DNA from: Symbiodinium natans | Lineage: Eukaryota > Sar > Dinophyceae > Suessiales > Symbiodiniaceae | Assembly: GCA_905221605.1 (NCBI GenBank) | Contig: CAJNDS010000457.1 | Location: forward strand, 62,001-126,000 | DNA length: 64,000 nucleotides | Reading direction: 5' to 3' | Shown: positions 54,325 through 64,000 of the stretch, piece after piece | Position numbering within the stretch: the stretch's first letter is position 1 | How the letters are laid out: every line of letters starts with the position of its first letter | Position numbers and translations under genes: made by a program | Notes under the pieces: generated by a model | What the model was told of the DNA's origin: nothing | Seen by the model: only the letters and a program-made list of their open reading frames with translations | The model's database searches: none

Positions 54325-54869
54325 CATGGGTGACTTCGGAGTAACGTCCGACCGGACAAGCTTCTCTTGATCATGCTCGCTTGATGCCTTTCACTGGCCA
54401 CCTGGGCCTCAAGTTCAAGATGCTGGTTTGCGCCCCCTAAACCCTAAACCCTAAACCCTCAAGTTTCAAAACAGACGTTCACCAACTGTCCGAATCTGGG
54501 CCTCAAAGAAAGAAAGAAGGCTTTACTTCAACGCCCCGGCCTCAAGTTCAAGGCATGCTTCATATTTTTTGTGTTGGCTCCTGTGCCTGAAGGTGTGTCA
54601 CAAGATGGCGCAAGCTTTACGCTGTGTTGCCTTCAGCCGAGCCCGAAACAAGTTGCAAAAGTTTTCGTCTCCTCTTGGCGTGAGCCCGGGGTCTGAAGTT
54701 GAAGGTTTAGGGTTTAAGGGTTAAGGGTTCAGGGTTTAGGGTTATTAGGGTTTAGGGAACCCTGCGAACCGAATTACATCCGGGTCCCGAGTTGCACATG
54801 TTGGCTCTTACAATTGGCCCTTCACAACCTTTGCCTCGAATCTCTACTGCACCACTACACCATAGTCCT
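54325..54869. other. Interior of a telomere-capped intron
   Basis: Contains short CCCTAAA units at 54435-54459 and decayed TTTAGGG units at 54704-54759, the latter in the same orientation as the 5' array. Nothing else recognised. Confidence 0.5.
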
Positions 54870-54998
54870 CCTAAACCCTAACCCTAAACCCTAAACCCTA
54901 AACCCTAAACCCTAAACCCTAAACCCTAAACCCTAAACCCTAAACCCTAAACCCTAAACCCTAAACCCTAAACCCTAAACCCTAAACCCTAAACCCTG
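54870..54998. repeat. CCCTAAA array at an intron 3' end
   Basis: About 18 nearly perfect units ending 5 bases before the acceptor CAG (55001-55003). Confidence 0.97.
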
Positions 54999-55003
54999 AC
55001 CAG

Positions 55004-55095
55004 GAAGCAGGAGCCCAACTTACACCGGACATGGCGCTGGCGTCTGCCTTCGACTCACTGAGGCTCACCTCCCTTGTGGGATCCTTGCGGCGCAA
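55004..55095 (+). CDS. Carrier-protein (PCP/ACP) domain exon with the attachment Ser
   Basis: After CCAG, 30 codons plus two bases, entering in phase 0. It reads through ALASAFDSLRLTSLVGSLRR. FDSL (from 55049) corresponds to the carrier-domain motif (G)xDSL, whose Ser receives the phosphopantetheine arm that holds the activated substrate; the usual Gly two before Ser is Phe-preceded Ala here. The donor is GC (GCAGGC, 55096), chosen because it alone restores the frame with the next exon and gives the expected helix 2 to helix 3 continuation. Confidence 0.75.
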
Positions 55096-55207
55096 GCAGG
55101 CGCCGCACCTTCGTCATAGTTGGGCAACATTTTACATGTTTAAGGGTACTTAAACCCAATAAGGAGTAAAAAAATAGATTTTTAACACCATCCCAACCAT
55201 GAACTAG
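55096..55207 (+). other. GC-AG intron of 112 bp
   Basis: Starts GCAGGC and ends GAACTAG, inside the carrier domain. It has no telomere-like repeats, so capping is not a feature of every intron of this gene. Confidence 0.6.
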
Positions 55208-55941
55208 GAACCTCTCCTTGAGGGATGCGCTTGCTTGCGACACCGTCCTGGACTTCATGACGCTGGTGGCCGATGGGCGGAATGCAGATCCATCCAGCAA
55301 ATCCGATCGGCCAGCAGAGCCGGTTGACTGTAAAAGTTTCCGCGTGCGGGAGTGGCCCTACATGTTCTCACTATCTGTTTGTTGGGCCCTGGAGTCACGG
55401 TCAGCTGTGAACAAAGCAGCGCTCGTGCGTGCGCTGCAGAGGTTGAAGAAGAAGCACGGTGCCCTAGGTGTTCATCTTGCAGACCCACCTGCTTTGTGGG
55501 ATTTTGCCATGGAAGCTGCATCGAACTTGTCCTTCTCTCGGGCGATGCTGCTCAGTGGCAGTGTCTCGCACCAAAGCAGGCAGCCTACACGTTTGGCCAG
55601 GATATTGGACTCTGTTGGCTCTGTCTTGTGGGCAGCATGGCCTCGCCTCGAGCATGCTGAGGGAGACTCAGTTGACGTGCCTTTGGAGGTTGTTCGATGC
55701 GAAAGTAGCCAGCAGCTCGAGATGCGGTCGGCTTGGCTATTGGATGGGCGCAACGCACGCCAGTTCCTCACGGGGCCCATGCACGCCGTGTTGCTGGAGC
55801 TGCCCGGAACAAGTGGCGAACCCGAAATGGCCCGGCTACATATTGCCGTGAGCCACGGACTGTCCGATGGCTTTTCTGGGATGCCTTTGTTGCAGGACTT
55901 CGTCCGCTTCTACGAAGTCGAGCTCACAGGCTCCGAAGGAG
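55208..55941 (+). CDS. Carrier-domain end plus condensation-domain N-lobe exon
   Basis: After GAACTAG, one base plus 244 codons plus one base, ending at a consensus donor GTAAGC (55942). The first ~30 residues (LSLRDALACDTVLDF) complete the carrier domain. From about residue 45 the sequence has condensation-domain character (AALVRALQRLKKKHGAL, where the family has LxxALxxLxxRHxxLR), and at 55851-55871 it carries SHGLSDG, the HHxxxDG active-site motif with Ser for the first His but the second His, which is the catalytically important one, retained. The spacing of about 150 residues from the domain start fits the family. This is the largest exon and the strongest coding signal of the gene. Confidence 0.85.
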
Positions 55942-57083
55942 GTAAGCATGAAGTGAGGTTGCAGACCTGCGGGCAGAGCTCAGAATGCTGACACATGGTA
56001 TCTGCCCCTAAGTACCTTCTTTGAATCAGCTTGCAGCCATGCGCATCTGAAATTTCTGCACAACGTGTAGCCTGACACAAAGCCCCTCAAAACTAGCATC
56101 AACACCTACCAGGCGAGGCTGTCCAGGAGACTGTTGAAGATGCCTTCTGCGGCCTCGCGTCGCAGGAATCACGGCTTCATGACACATTGGATTCCTGGCG
56201 ATGTTTTCTCAGTCTTTTTTTAGGTGGGTACAGCCTGTTGTGTACAGAGTTTCAGGATTCTCTACGGGTTTACTCGAGTGAAGGTTTGTTGTTGTCGGCC
56301 AGGCCTCAGCAACTTGCAGTAGAAATATGTAGTGGCCATTGGCAAACGAGGTCGAACAGGTGGCGCAGCAGTAGAAGCCCACAGCCACGCCAGGGAGGGA
56401 CGGGCATGTAGTATCAAATAGCCTTCATTATCTCCTTCTACATTAATTAAAGTGGCCTGAAGCGATCGTCTACATAAAGCACTGTGGTCTGCAAGTGAGG
56501 TCAGAAGGAGCCGCGGTTCCGCAGACAACCAGGCCGACTTGGCTAGTTGGGCGTTGCCCGCCACGGGGACTGATGCCTTCGACCACTTCGTGTGGTTGCA
56601 GCCAGCGCGCCTGAGCTGCCAATCTACTAAGGACTAAGCACTGTCCAGAATTGCAGGTTGGAATAATCTACGGTCGATATATCCACCTGGACCCCAATTA
56701 GCTTACTGTTGACAACAACCCTCGGCAGAAATGGCCCGTCGTCGCTCGGAAAGTTTCTGCATGTGGACTTGCCATATTTGTTAACTTATGGAACTTCGTT
56801 GTTTTCAAGACCACTTCCGCCAGAATACGAAGCATTGGAGGGTTAGTTATCTGGCATGGACGCCAAGTCCCCTGACCAAGGGCGATGGCAACACTCCAGA
56901 CCCTGGTCGTGCAGCGGAGATGGCACTGCAGCTTGGATGTGGCAGCTTCTTGGCTCATTGCAAGAACATGCGGCCAGTCCTCTAAAATTATGGTCAAAAT
57001 TTTGGGTGCCCTAAATAACCGGGGCCGCCTTGTCATAAGGACCCCAAACAGGGACCCTACTTTCGAGAAATCGCCATTTCAAG
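55942..57083 (+). other. GT-AG intron of 1142 bp within the condensation domain
   Basis: Donor GTAAGC, acceptor TTCAAG. No telomere-like arrays; its last 90 bp hold a degenerate family-2 element (56994-57076). Confidence 0.7.
56994..57076. mobile_element. Possible family-2 MITE-like remnant at an intron 3' end
   Basis: CAAAATTTTGGGTGCCCTA at the left and GGACCCTACTTTCGAGAAAT at the right, with TAAGGACCCCAAA inside, resemble a decayed family-2 copy. It ends 7 bp before the acceptor of the exon at 57084. Confidence 0.4.
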
Positions 57084-57514
57084 CCGCTGTAGACCTCAAG
57101 GCTGAACTTGAGCACTATACAACCAAGGTTCTGGCACTGATCGGAGGGGCCCTCGCCCGGATGCACCCGAAGGGCTTCCTACACCTGCGCTTTGTTGCAT
57201 CTGCCAGGGATGCCCCCGGCGAAGGAAGTGTCGTCGCCGATCTCGCGGACTCAAGGGACTTGGACCTTGCCCTATCAGGGACATCCGTTGAGGAGGCCGT
57301 GCATATGATAGCATCCTGCGTCCGTCACCGGCGATGGCGCCTCCCTGATGCCCTAACCGACGCGGAGGAGCGTGTGTACATCAACGTGCGGCCGCTTCTT
57401 CAAGGTGTGGGCTCGTCGTCCTGGCATCACACCACCCAGTGGCCGCCGGTCCAAGGCGAGTGGAACTGGGATCGCCGGAACGTGTACCATGCCTTGTGGA
57501 TCATGGCCGACCAG
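57084..57514 (+). CDS. Condensation-domain C-lobe exon
   Basis: Two bases complete the Gly/Ala codon left in phase 1 by the previous exon; 143 codons follow to donor GTGAGC (57515), phase 0. The reading is open throughout (contains HLRFVASARDAPGEG and YINVRPLLQG, the latter in the place of the conserved N-x-RxxLP segment of condensation domains). Length and position fit the C-terminal half of a condensation domain. Start AG chosen by phase; the in-frame peptide upstream of it is the decayed element. Confidence 0.78.
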
Positions 57515-57812
57515 GTGAGCGGGGTCCGGGCGAGCCAGGATTCGAGATATACTTAGAATGTCTTCCAGCACGTTGGGCTTTTGGGGCCTGAAGATGTCTG
57601 AGGGCCGTTGAGGGATGGTGGGCGTAGTAATGTCTAGTACTTGTAGCAGTTGTGTATACATGGGTGTCTTCCGGTATGTTGCATTCAGGGAATCAGGGCT
57701 TTCGCATATGAACTGAGCTGCTGACAAGAACCACTGGCACGGCTTCCTGTCGCCCACGAATCGCAGGTTCCTTGCGCAAACAGCAGGTTCCAAGGTATTG
57801 CAGGCTCGACCA

Positions 57813-57862
57813 CCCTAAACCCTAAAACCCCAAACCCTAAAACCCTAGACCCTAAAACCCAA
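57813..57862. repeat. Imperfect CCCTAAA array inside an intron
   Basis: Seven units of CCCTAAA/CCCTAAAA, about 230 bp before the next acceptor, further away than in the capped introns. Confidence 0.9.
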
Positions 57863-58091
57863 TGCTTAAACTATGCCTAGCCCGGAATCGCCACCGAAGG
57901 CTTCACGAGGAACTCAACCCTAAGAAGCCCTCTCGTGCTTTGCAACTGCTGGCGTTTTAGGTTCGTGGAGCCCCCTCTTGAGTGTTGTGAGGCCTCAAAC
58001 CTCAAACCCTGGTGTCCTCAACCGACTATATGTACATCCGATTCCCAGTGAACATATTCCCTTTAGACGCGCGCTCCGCTTCTTTCTTCAG

Positions 58092-58143
58092 GTGGGGCCA
58101 CTCGAGTGGGTACTTTGCCTCAAGGTCCGGAGCTTTGCTGCAG
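58092..58143 (+). CDS. Candidate small exon of the NRPS-like gene
   Basis: Lies between TTCTTCAG and donor GTAGGA. All three frames are open; the frame in phase with the previous exon gives VGPLEWVLCLKVRSFAA but leaves a phase that stops in the next exon, so either an unseen microexon intervenes or another frame is used. Splice sites are good, frame unresolved. Confidence 0.42.
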
Positions 58144-58271
58144 GTAGGACCAACCCCCCCACCCACTGCCACCCATTGCACCAGTGCATTCATGGGTAGT
58201 GGGAGGGGTGGAGGGAGTAAACTACAACCGCCATGCCCATCTAACGAATTTCATTGAACATTGCGTCGCAG

Positions 58272-58366
58272 GTACGGAATTCCCAGCATGAAGCTTCGCG
58301 CCTTGGCGAGGCGCCTTGATGGGCTCATGCTTGTCATACCTGAGAGCAACAACGTTGTACAGTACG
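58272..58366 (+). CDS. Candidate exon of the NRPS-like gene
   Basis: After CGTCGCAG, one base plus 31 codons plus one base to donor GTGGGT (58367). It contains IPSMKLRALARRLDGLMLV, open and of ordinary composition; only this frame lacks stops. It probably continues the condensation domain or its linker. Confidence 0.5.
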
Positions 58367-58496
58367 GTGGGTTTGAAAGAAATGGATTGCGCGTTGATGG
58401 TTGAGTATTGCGTATGCAGATACGCCTCTCCCCCGAAAAACGACGCAATAGCAACTCCCTATAGCCCTATAGCCGCGACTCAAACCTTACCTGCAG

Positions 58497-58549
58497 ATTT
58501 AACAGAAATGATGCCTTCACGAGCAACAAGCAAGCCGCGGCTGATTCAG
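58497..58549 (+). CDS. Candidate exon of the NRPS-like gene
   Basis: After CCTGCAG, two bases plus 17 codons (contains LTEMMPSRATSKPRLIQ) to a GT donor at 58550, in phase with the previous candidate exon. There is no domain evidence. Confidence 0.35.
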
Positions 58550-60054
58550 GTGCTTAAGGCCCTTCTTCAGGATCCCGGACTGCACCAAGCAGAGCTGTTT
58601 TATGTGCAGTTTTGGGGCTTTCGGGGCTAGACACAAAGCTTGTATGAGCATGAGTGCGTGTCAGAAACAGCGTCAAGCCTTCGGTATATGAGTTTACTCA
58701 AAGCGCGTCCAAAGACTAAGAAACTGTAATTGTAAAGCAGCGCTGGCAACCCCCCGGTGTGAGTTTCTTGGCCACACCAATTCTAGGCTTGAGGATTTCA
58801 ACTTGAGTCGACACGGTCTCTTGGGAGCATTTTGAATCCAAACGCTGCTCTCACCCAGGCATGGCAAGCGTCGATTGCATTGAAAGAACCTAAGATTTTC
58901 CGCTGAGGGTGTCAAATCGCGCTCTCGCCTCGTGTCACGATGATGTGGCAAGTGGCAGGGGCATAACCTTTCTGCTTTGTTAAAGTGTTCCAATAGCTCA
59001 TAGCTCCTGTCAGCCTCCCGAGCTCCTCACGAAGTTGAGAAGCGTCAGTCTGCAAGTCGCGCACAAGCCACGTGCGCACACTCCTGGCGAAGCATTGAGC
59101 GTTGAGTATCGTTGAGTCAGGGCCAGTGGCACTTGCGATTGTATGTATGGCTCGGCTTTGCAGCACTACACCCAGCCAAGGATCTGCAGTCCAGGCCACA
59201 CACCCCACTGCTCGAGGGCTAGCCTACGTCATTTCTCGATTGCCCCATGCACGATCTGATGCAGCTGACATCTTCTGACACCCTTGTGGATCTGCCTCGG
59301 CAACCTTTCGCGGGACCAGGAATTGAAGATTCGACGTCGCATGGCGATGGCTTTCCAATTGAGGCTGTCTAGAAGTGATTGCTCCGAGCAAGAACACGAG
59401 CTTGGCGTGGAGTTGACTTCGAGGACATGCTGTACCAAGTCTGCGAAAAGTTGCACCAGGACGCGATGCACAATTGTCGTGCGAGCAGTCGCGAGCTACA
59501 GAACGACATGCGGAGTGGCAAAGCGTAAGGGCCAGTCCCATGGCCTTTGATGCTCTGCCATGGTAGTGGCTTGCCGTGCCTCATTTTGCATGAGGACTTG
59601 AGGCAGGTGATATCCAGTCCGCCTAGCAGCTGCAAACCTGCGACCAAAGACTCTGCACTGCTGGTGTGCGTTGCAAGTGCTCCTTTGGGGCGTTGGAGCT
59701 TTTGGAGCCATATTAGCAAACGGTTCCATCAACACGAGCATTCAGGCGCAAAGGTCCCCAAGCAAATTTTGTCTCAAATGTGCAAGCCCAAGCCTTCATC
59801 GAGCTGTAGAACCCTGCAGGTTCAATCCGACTCCCCATTCCCGAACCAGATCTAAGCCCATCCTGAACCGATGTAAGTACTGCAGCCTTGCCTTCAGTGA
59901 TACACCCTTCAAAAAACAGGACATGCCGGTTTCTTCAGGGGTGTTGTTCGGTTGCAGCCGAGTGTTCCACCTGGACCCAGGTCATGTTAGAGTCGTGGCT
60001 ACAGTCTTGGATTTGGGGACACACATTTTCAAGGCTTTGGTCTTCATGCGTTCC
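58550..60054. other. Unassigned sequence
   Basis: Nothing recognised on either strand. A GGTTCAATCC word at 59818 has no tRNA context. Confidence 0.4.
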
Positions 60055-60083
60055 AGTAGTAGTAGGAGTAGGAGTAGGAGTAG

Positions 60084-60163
<80 letters not shown>
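60055..60163. repeat. (TAG)n microsatellite
   Basis: GTAGTAG and GTAGGA units, about 30 triplets. Confidence 0.97.
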
Positions 60164-62026
60164 CTTTGGAGATGCAGATTGGGTCTCCCTTGTGTTCATG
60201 TCGTGGCCTTGGTGGTTCTAGTCCCATCGGCTCAATGCCATAGGTGTCTGACCATCGGTTCGCTGACGCCGAATAGATGGAAACGCTGATTATGTCAGCT
60301 ATTTTGTGGTATATACCTTACAGGAAACTAACATCTTACGCCCGATGCAACTCAGCGTCCCTTGTCTGCAGGGCATGTGAGCCCCGACTGCAATGGCCCC
60401 CGTGAAAGGCAGCGAAGTTGCTTAGCCACCAGGGCTCTCGTCGCGCCATGGGTCGCGGATATCTAGACTGACTGCATGCAGTGCTTTCCTTCCATCGCCT
60501 TGCTGGTGGCATGTTGCCCTGATGCCACACTGATGCACCCGCGAGAGCATGGCTGTCCTGACGCCAGGTCGGCACGTGTCCAGAACCGTTTTAGCCAGAT
60601 TTCCCCGCCTCCAACTCCAAAACATCGGGGTGCTTGTAGTCAAAGAACTCTAGATACAAGCACGGGGTACTTAGCTAGATTGGGTGGGGTAGTCTGGGTT
60701 GAACATGTTTCATCTTGTTTCTAAGTTCCGGCTGGGGGGCGCGGGCCGCTCCGCCCAGATTTTGCGGCAGGGACATTGTTCTGCATGCTGTGGTTGTGAC
60801 ATTCTAGTGGATTCAGGATCCAGCGACTGACGATCTGAGTCCAGTCTTCGCGCGTCGTGCAAACTAAGGAACAGTACGCGACTATGCGCGAAGGCTGTTG
60901 CCAGGTCAGTGTCGTCAGCGCCGTTCTCAAGGCCTTGGGTACACTGTCGCCTGTGGATTTGGCACGTTTATCACGGTCAGAGGAAGACTATCGTCAGAGC
61001 AACTCTGCTGATTCAGACCCTGGGACTCACGTAGCTCATGTGGGCTTCAGGGACAAAGCGAAGTCACTACCGTACCGTACGGCGTATAAATCCTTGCAGT
61101 ACCATGACCCACTGCACTCTTCGTGCGTGTTCTTCACCGCCTGGCTCTGTTCGTATACTGTCCTGAGAAGCGTTTCAACAGAAGGTCCTGTTGAAGCAGT
61201 CGAAATCATTCTGACCGCAGCTAGGATACAATGTCATGCACAATTCTGTCCTTACAGCACTCGTGGCTTGTGCGCATGTAGCATCCTTTGCACAGGGTCC
61301 GCGTATCAAACCCAGGCCACAGGTTTTAGAAGATATTCTTCCAGGAACGGCCTGGAGAAAAGTCGACTGATGGGACCCGTGTAACATCGTGTAATCCTTG
61401 CGGTAGGGGACTTGGACATGCTAGGGCTCTAGGCTCAACAGCTGAAGCGAGAGGCTTGGGGTTTGAGGTGGGGCTCAGAGTTGCATGCCAAGATCTTGAC
61501 GGCATCGCCGGCCTCATGCGGACCTACCTCCTGGACAGTGACCACAGCAGCTGGCCCGAGCTCAAGGGGGGGGGGGGGGGAGGGGGGGGCAGAAGAGGAT
61601 GGGGCACCTGGGCTCTCTACGAGTCCTCACCACATCTAGAAGTGGCCTCCAGCCTTAGGTGGGTTTACGTGCAGTCAGGTTCAGTGGAGTTAGACTTCGG
61701 AGAGCCACTTTCCAAAGGGATGCGAGGGGTTTGTGGGAGAAAACCTGCAGCTGTGCGGTGCTTTCCCTTTTTTTTTTCGGACCTACCTGCACCATCCCTA
61801 TAAGGCCCTTAAGCTGAGCCTCTGTCACTTCAGGTCTTTTCGGGTTAGCACGGTGTAGAGTTTTAGGGTTTATGTAGATCTTTGGGGGTCCATGCGGTTT
61901 AGACCTCTTCGGGCTTAGAAAGGGTGAGAACTGTGAGGGGTTTAGTGTCATCCCGCGTCCCACGTCCTCGGCGCAGCCGGTCGCAACACAATGGTTGTAT
62001 GGGTGGGTTGAGGAAGGGTGAATATA
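60164..62026. other. Unassigned; one weak exon candidate
   Basis: 61490-61568 is open in a frame reading DLDGIAGLMRTYLLDSDHSS, which looks protein-like and ends near a G-run (61567-61590), but splice sites are unclear. 60857-61384 is a 175-codon frame without recognised domains. Confidence 0.3.
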
Positions 62027-62052
62027 TGTATATATGTATGTATTTATACATC

Positions 62053-62083
<31 letters not shown>

Positions 62084-62095
62084 TCATATATGTAT
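62027..62095. repeat. (TA)n microsatellite
   Basis: TATATA runs with TATGTATG interruptions. Confidence 0.93.
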
Positions 62096-63439
62096 ACTGT
62101 ATGTGCTGTGGTTTAAAATGCCAGTACCCCTCACAAGGACCGATAAATACACTCACCAATATTTTGGATGGAGCCAAAAGAACACTCACCAAAAGCCAGA
62201 ATGAACACTCACCACGTAGGGGTTTTGAGGCAGTTGCATTTGAGGGCATGATGTCCTGCATGGCAAGCCTTGCAAGATGTCACGGAGCAGGTTTAGAGCG
62301 CTCGAGTTGAGGGTGTATGCTCGTATTATTGCTGCAGCAACTCCTTTCCATGGCATGAGATCTTAAAAAGAAGCCGGGTTCGGGGCGGGGGTGGGGGTGG
62401 GGGGCAGCATCTGCAAACACAATGCTTATAAATGACCTGGCCCGGGCCCACGCCTGCACAAGCAAACAACGACATCCCCGTACATTGGGTCGCAGCGTGG
62501 TAAGGGAACCCCACCCACCAGATTGCAGACCTCCATGTTCAATCGTCATCACATCAAACCGTTTTCCTTGCTGCTAGAGGCGCTGTGTTTTCCTTCGGGC
62601 TCCGTGTTCAAGGTCACAAGGCCAAGAAGCATCAACTGTGCTGGATTGGGAGTTGTCCGTCAACCCTTTGCACTGGAGAGCAGTGCTGGCCGGTTTGACC
62701 GTTGTCTCCCGGCCGATGGATTGCTTCAAAGTTCAACGTGCTGGTCTTCAAACCTAACTTGTCGCACGCGCCGGAGGAACGGGAGAGCTCTGTGTGCCAG
62801 AGTATGCCCTTCCCTGCCTTCCCTGCTCACGCGTCCGTAAATCCTGCTCTCCTTATCCTGGCCCCCACTAAGCCCATCAAGCTGCCCAAGCTGCTATGTA
62901 CCTCAGTCGCTTAAACTCCCATCGCCCGATTTTTACGCATCGATTGGCGTGCTCATTGGAAACTGCATTTTCCAGGGCATATCTCTTGATGTTTCGAAGT
63001 CGGCCTCCTCGTCATTTACACAGCGTCTACATGGTCTTTGGCAGGTTGTCAGTGCTTAAAACCGTAGACCCTAAGCCCAGTGGGTCTGAGCCAGATGATC
63101 TTGTTCCTCGACTCCACTCTGCCTCTTCAAATATTCTATAAGTCGTCCAATCTTCGTTTATTGAGGGAGCAAAGTTGAGAGGTTGTTTAAGGGGGATCGA
63201 GGGCTTCAGAGCCCGGGGTTGAACGCAAGGCAGTGTGGATGCTTGGCGCCTTTTCACCTCGGCCTCTGCGCGTACTGCTCTAATAGCCGTGGACGCGCTG
63301 AAGGACCGCTTCGCCACGTGGCAGATTTTTCTTGTGCTGGCGTGAGAGTCTAGATTCTTTCGGTTCGACAACTTTTTCTGCACAGCCTTTGTGGCTCGGT
63401 GCGTGGGCGAGTCGATGCATGGGTGGCTGATTGCAAGCG
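62096..63439. other. Unassigned sequence
   Basis: Nothing recognised; G-rich stretch at 62380-62405. Confidence 0.4.
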
Positions 63440-63790
63440 TGTGCGTGTGTGGGTGTGTGTGTGTGTGTGCATGTGCGTGCACGTGTATGCATGTGCGTGC
63501 GCGTGCGTATGCGTGCGTAGGTGCGTTGGTACGTGGGTGCGTGGGTGCGTGGGTGCGTGGGCGCGTGGGCGCGTGGGCGCGTGGGCGCGTGGGGCCGTGG
63601 GTGCGTGGTTTGTGGGTGCGTGGGTGCGTGGGTGCGTGGGCGCGTGGGCGCGTGGTTTGTGGGTGCGTGTGCGCGTGGGTGCGTCGGCGCGTGGGCGCGT
63701 GGGTGCGTGGTTGCGTGGGTGAGCGCGCGCAAGTGCGTGTGCGTGTTCTCGTGCGTGTGGGTGTGGGTGTCTGTGCGTGTGTGCGCACGT
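63440..63790. repeat. GTG-rich minisatellite (GTGGGTGC / GTGGGCGC units)
   Basis: Starts as GT dinucleotides, passes through GTGCGTAT words into 8-base units GTGGGTGC and GTGGGCGC, and ends in GTGTGGGT words. The long Arg/Thr/His/Pro frame on the minus strand is a by-product of the repeat. Confidence 0.95.
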
Positions 63791-64000
63791 TCCTTTGTAA
63801 CGTCCAGATGCGCAAACGAACCATGCGGACTATGAAGACTTCATAGTCCCATCCAATCTCACATTAAACCATTCTCAGCTGAATGCCGATCATGCCGTGC
63901 CCTCGTGCCGAGGTCAAGCTGCAAACCCTGCAGGACTTATCACATGAGTCAGAGGGCTCTGGCACCGTTGAATGTGTCATTTCTCGCGGGTTGATCGGGC

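Noticed and set aside
54870-54998. A true chromosome end or telomere healing site
   Set aside because: Arrays occur many times in both orientations, are short, and have coding exons immediately on the far side; they are interstitial.
63027-63824. 265-codon Arg/Thr/His/Pro frame on the minus strand
   Set aside because: Produced by the GTGGGTGC minisatellite; both strands are open in several frames.

Overview
The window looks like a piece of a large, gene-poor eukaryotic nuclear genome, most likely a dinoflagellate (Symbiodiniaceae-like). The reasons are: plant/alga-type TTTAGGG telomere-like repeats scattered internally, very small exons in very long introns, splice donors that are often GC instead of GT combined with AG|G acceptors, abundant long microsatellites, and little coding sequence. 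No prokaryotic organisation is visible. The taxonomic call is inference; I saw no DinoSL leader relic or rRNA.

Layout. 1-1.9 kb: unassigned, one telomere-like array, one MITE-like element. 1.94-8.94 kb: a satellite made of ~53-bp monomers in a five-monomer, 266-bp higher-order unit; a diverged relative lies at 10.6-12.8 kb, and inverted relatives at 15.5-16.1 and 20.26-20.33 kb. 14.7-16.6 kb: short exons bracketed by telomere-like arrays. 17-26 kb: mostly unassigned, with microsatellites, a C-run/G-run pair and several foldback elements. 26.2-58.5 kb (+): exons that read in order as one nonribosomal-peptide-synthetase-like module: adenylation motifs A3, A5, A6, A7, A8 and A10, then a carrier-protein domain, then a condensation domain. 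Splice phases agree across most adjacent exons I could define. 36.4-38.0 kb (+): an intronless 512-codon multi-pass membrane protein with a TIR/HET-like segment, lying inside an intron of the NRPS-like gene. 58.6-64 kb: unassigned, microsatellites and a 16-mer-type minisatellite.

The most unusual structure is the relation between telomere-like repeats and introns. On the + strand TTTAGGG arrays begin a few bases after splice donors and CCCTAAA arrays end a few bases before splice acceptors, so several introns (14847-16221, 53467-54083, 54220-55003) are capped at both ends by complementary repeats that could pair in the pre-mRNA. A 36-bp insertion at 39136-39171 with TTTAGGG/CCCTAAA ends and a 12-bp flanking direct repeat looks like a minimal form of the same thing. 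Three further families of short foldback elements (8-bp or 4-bp target duplications) are dispersed through the window, some right beside exons.
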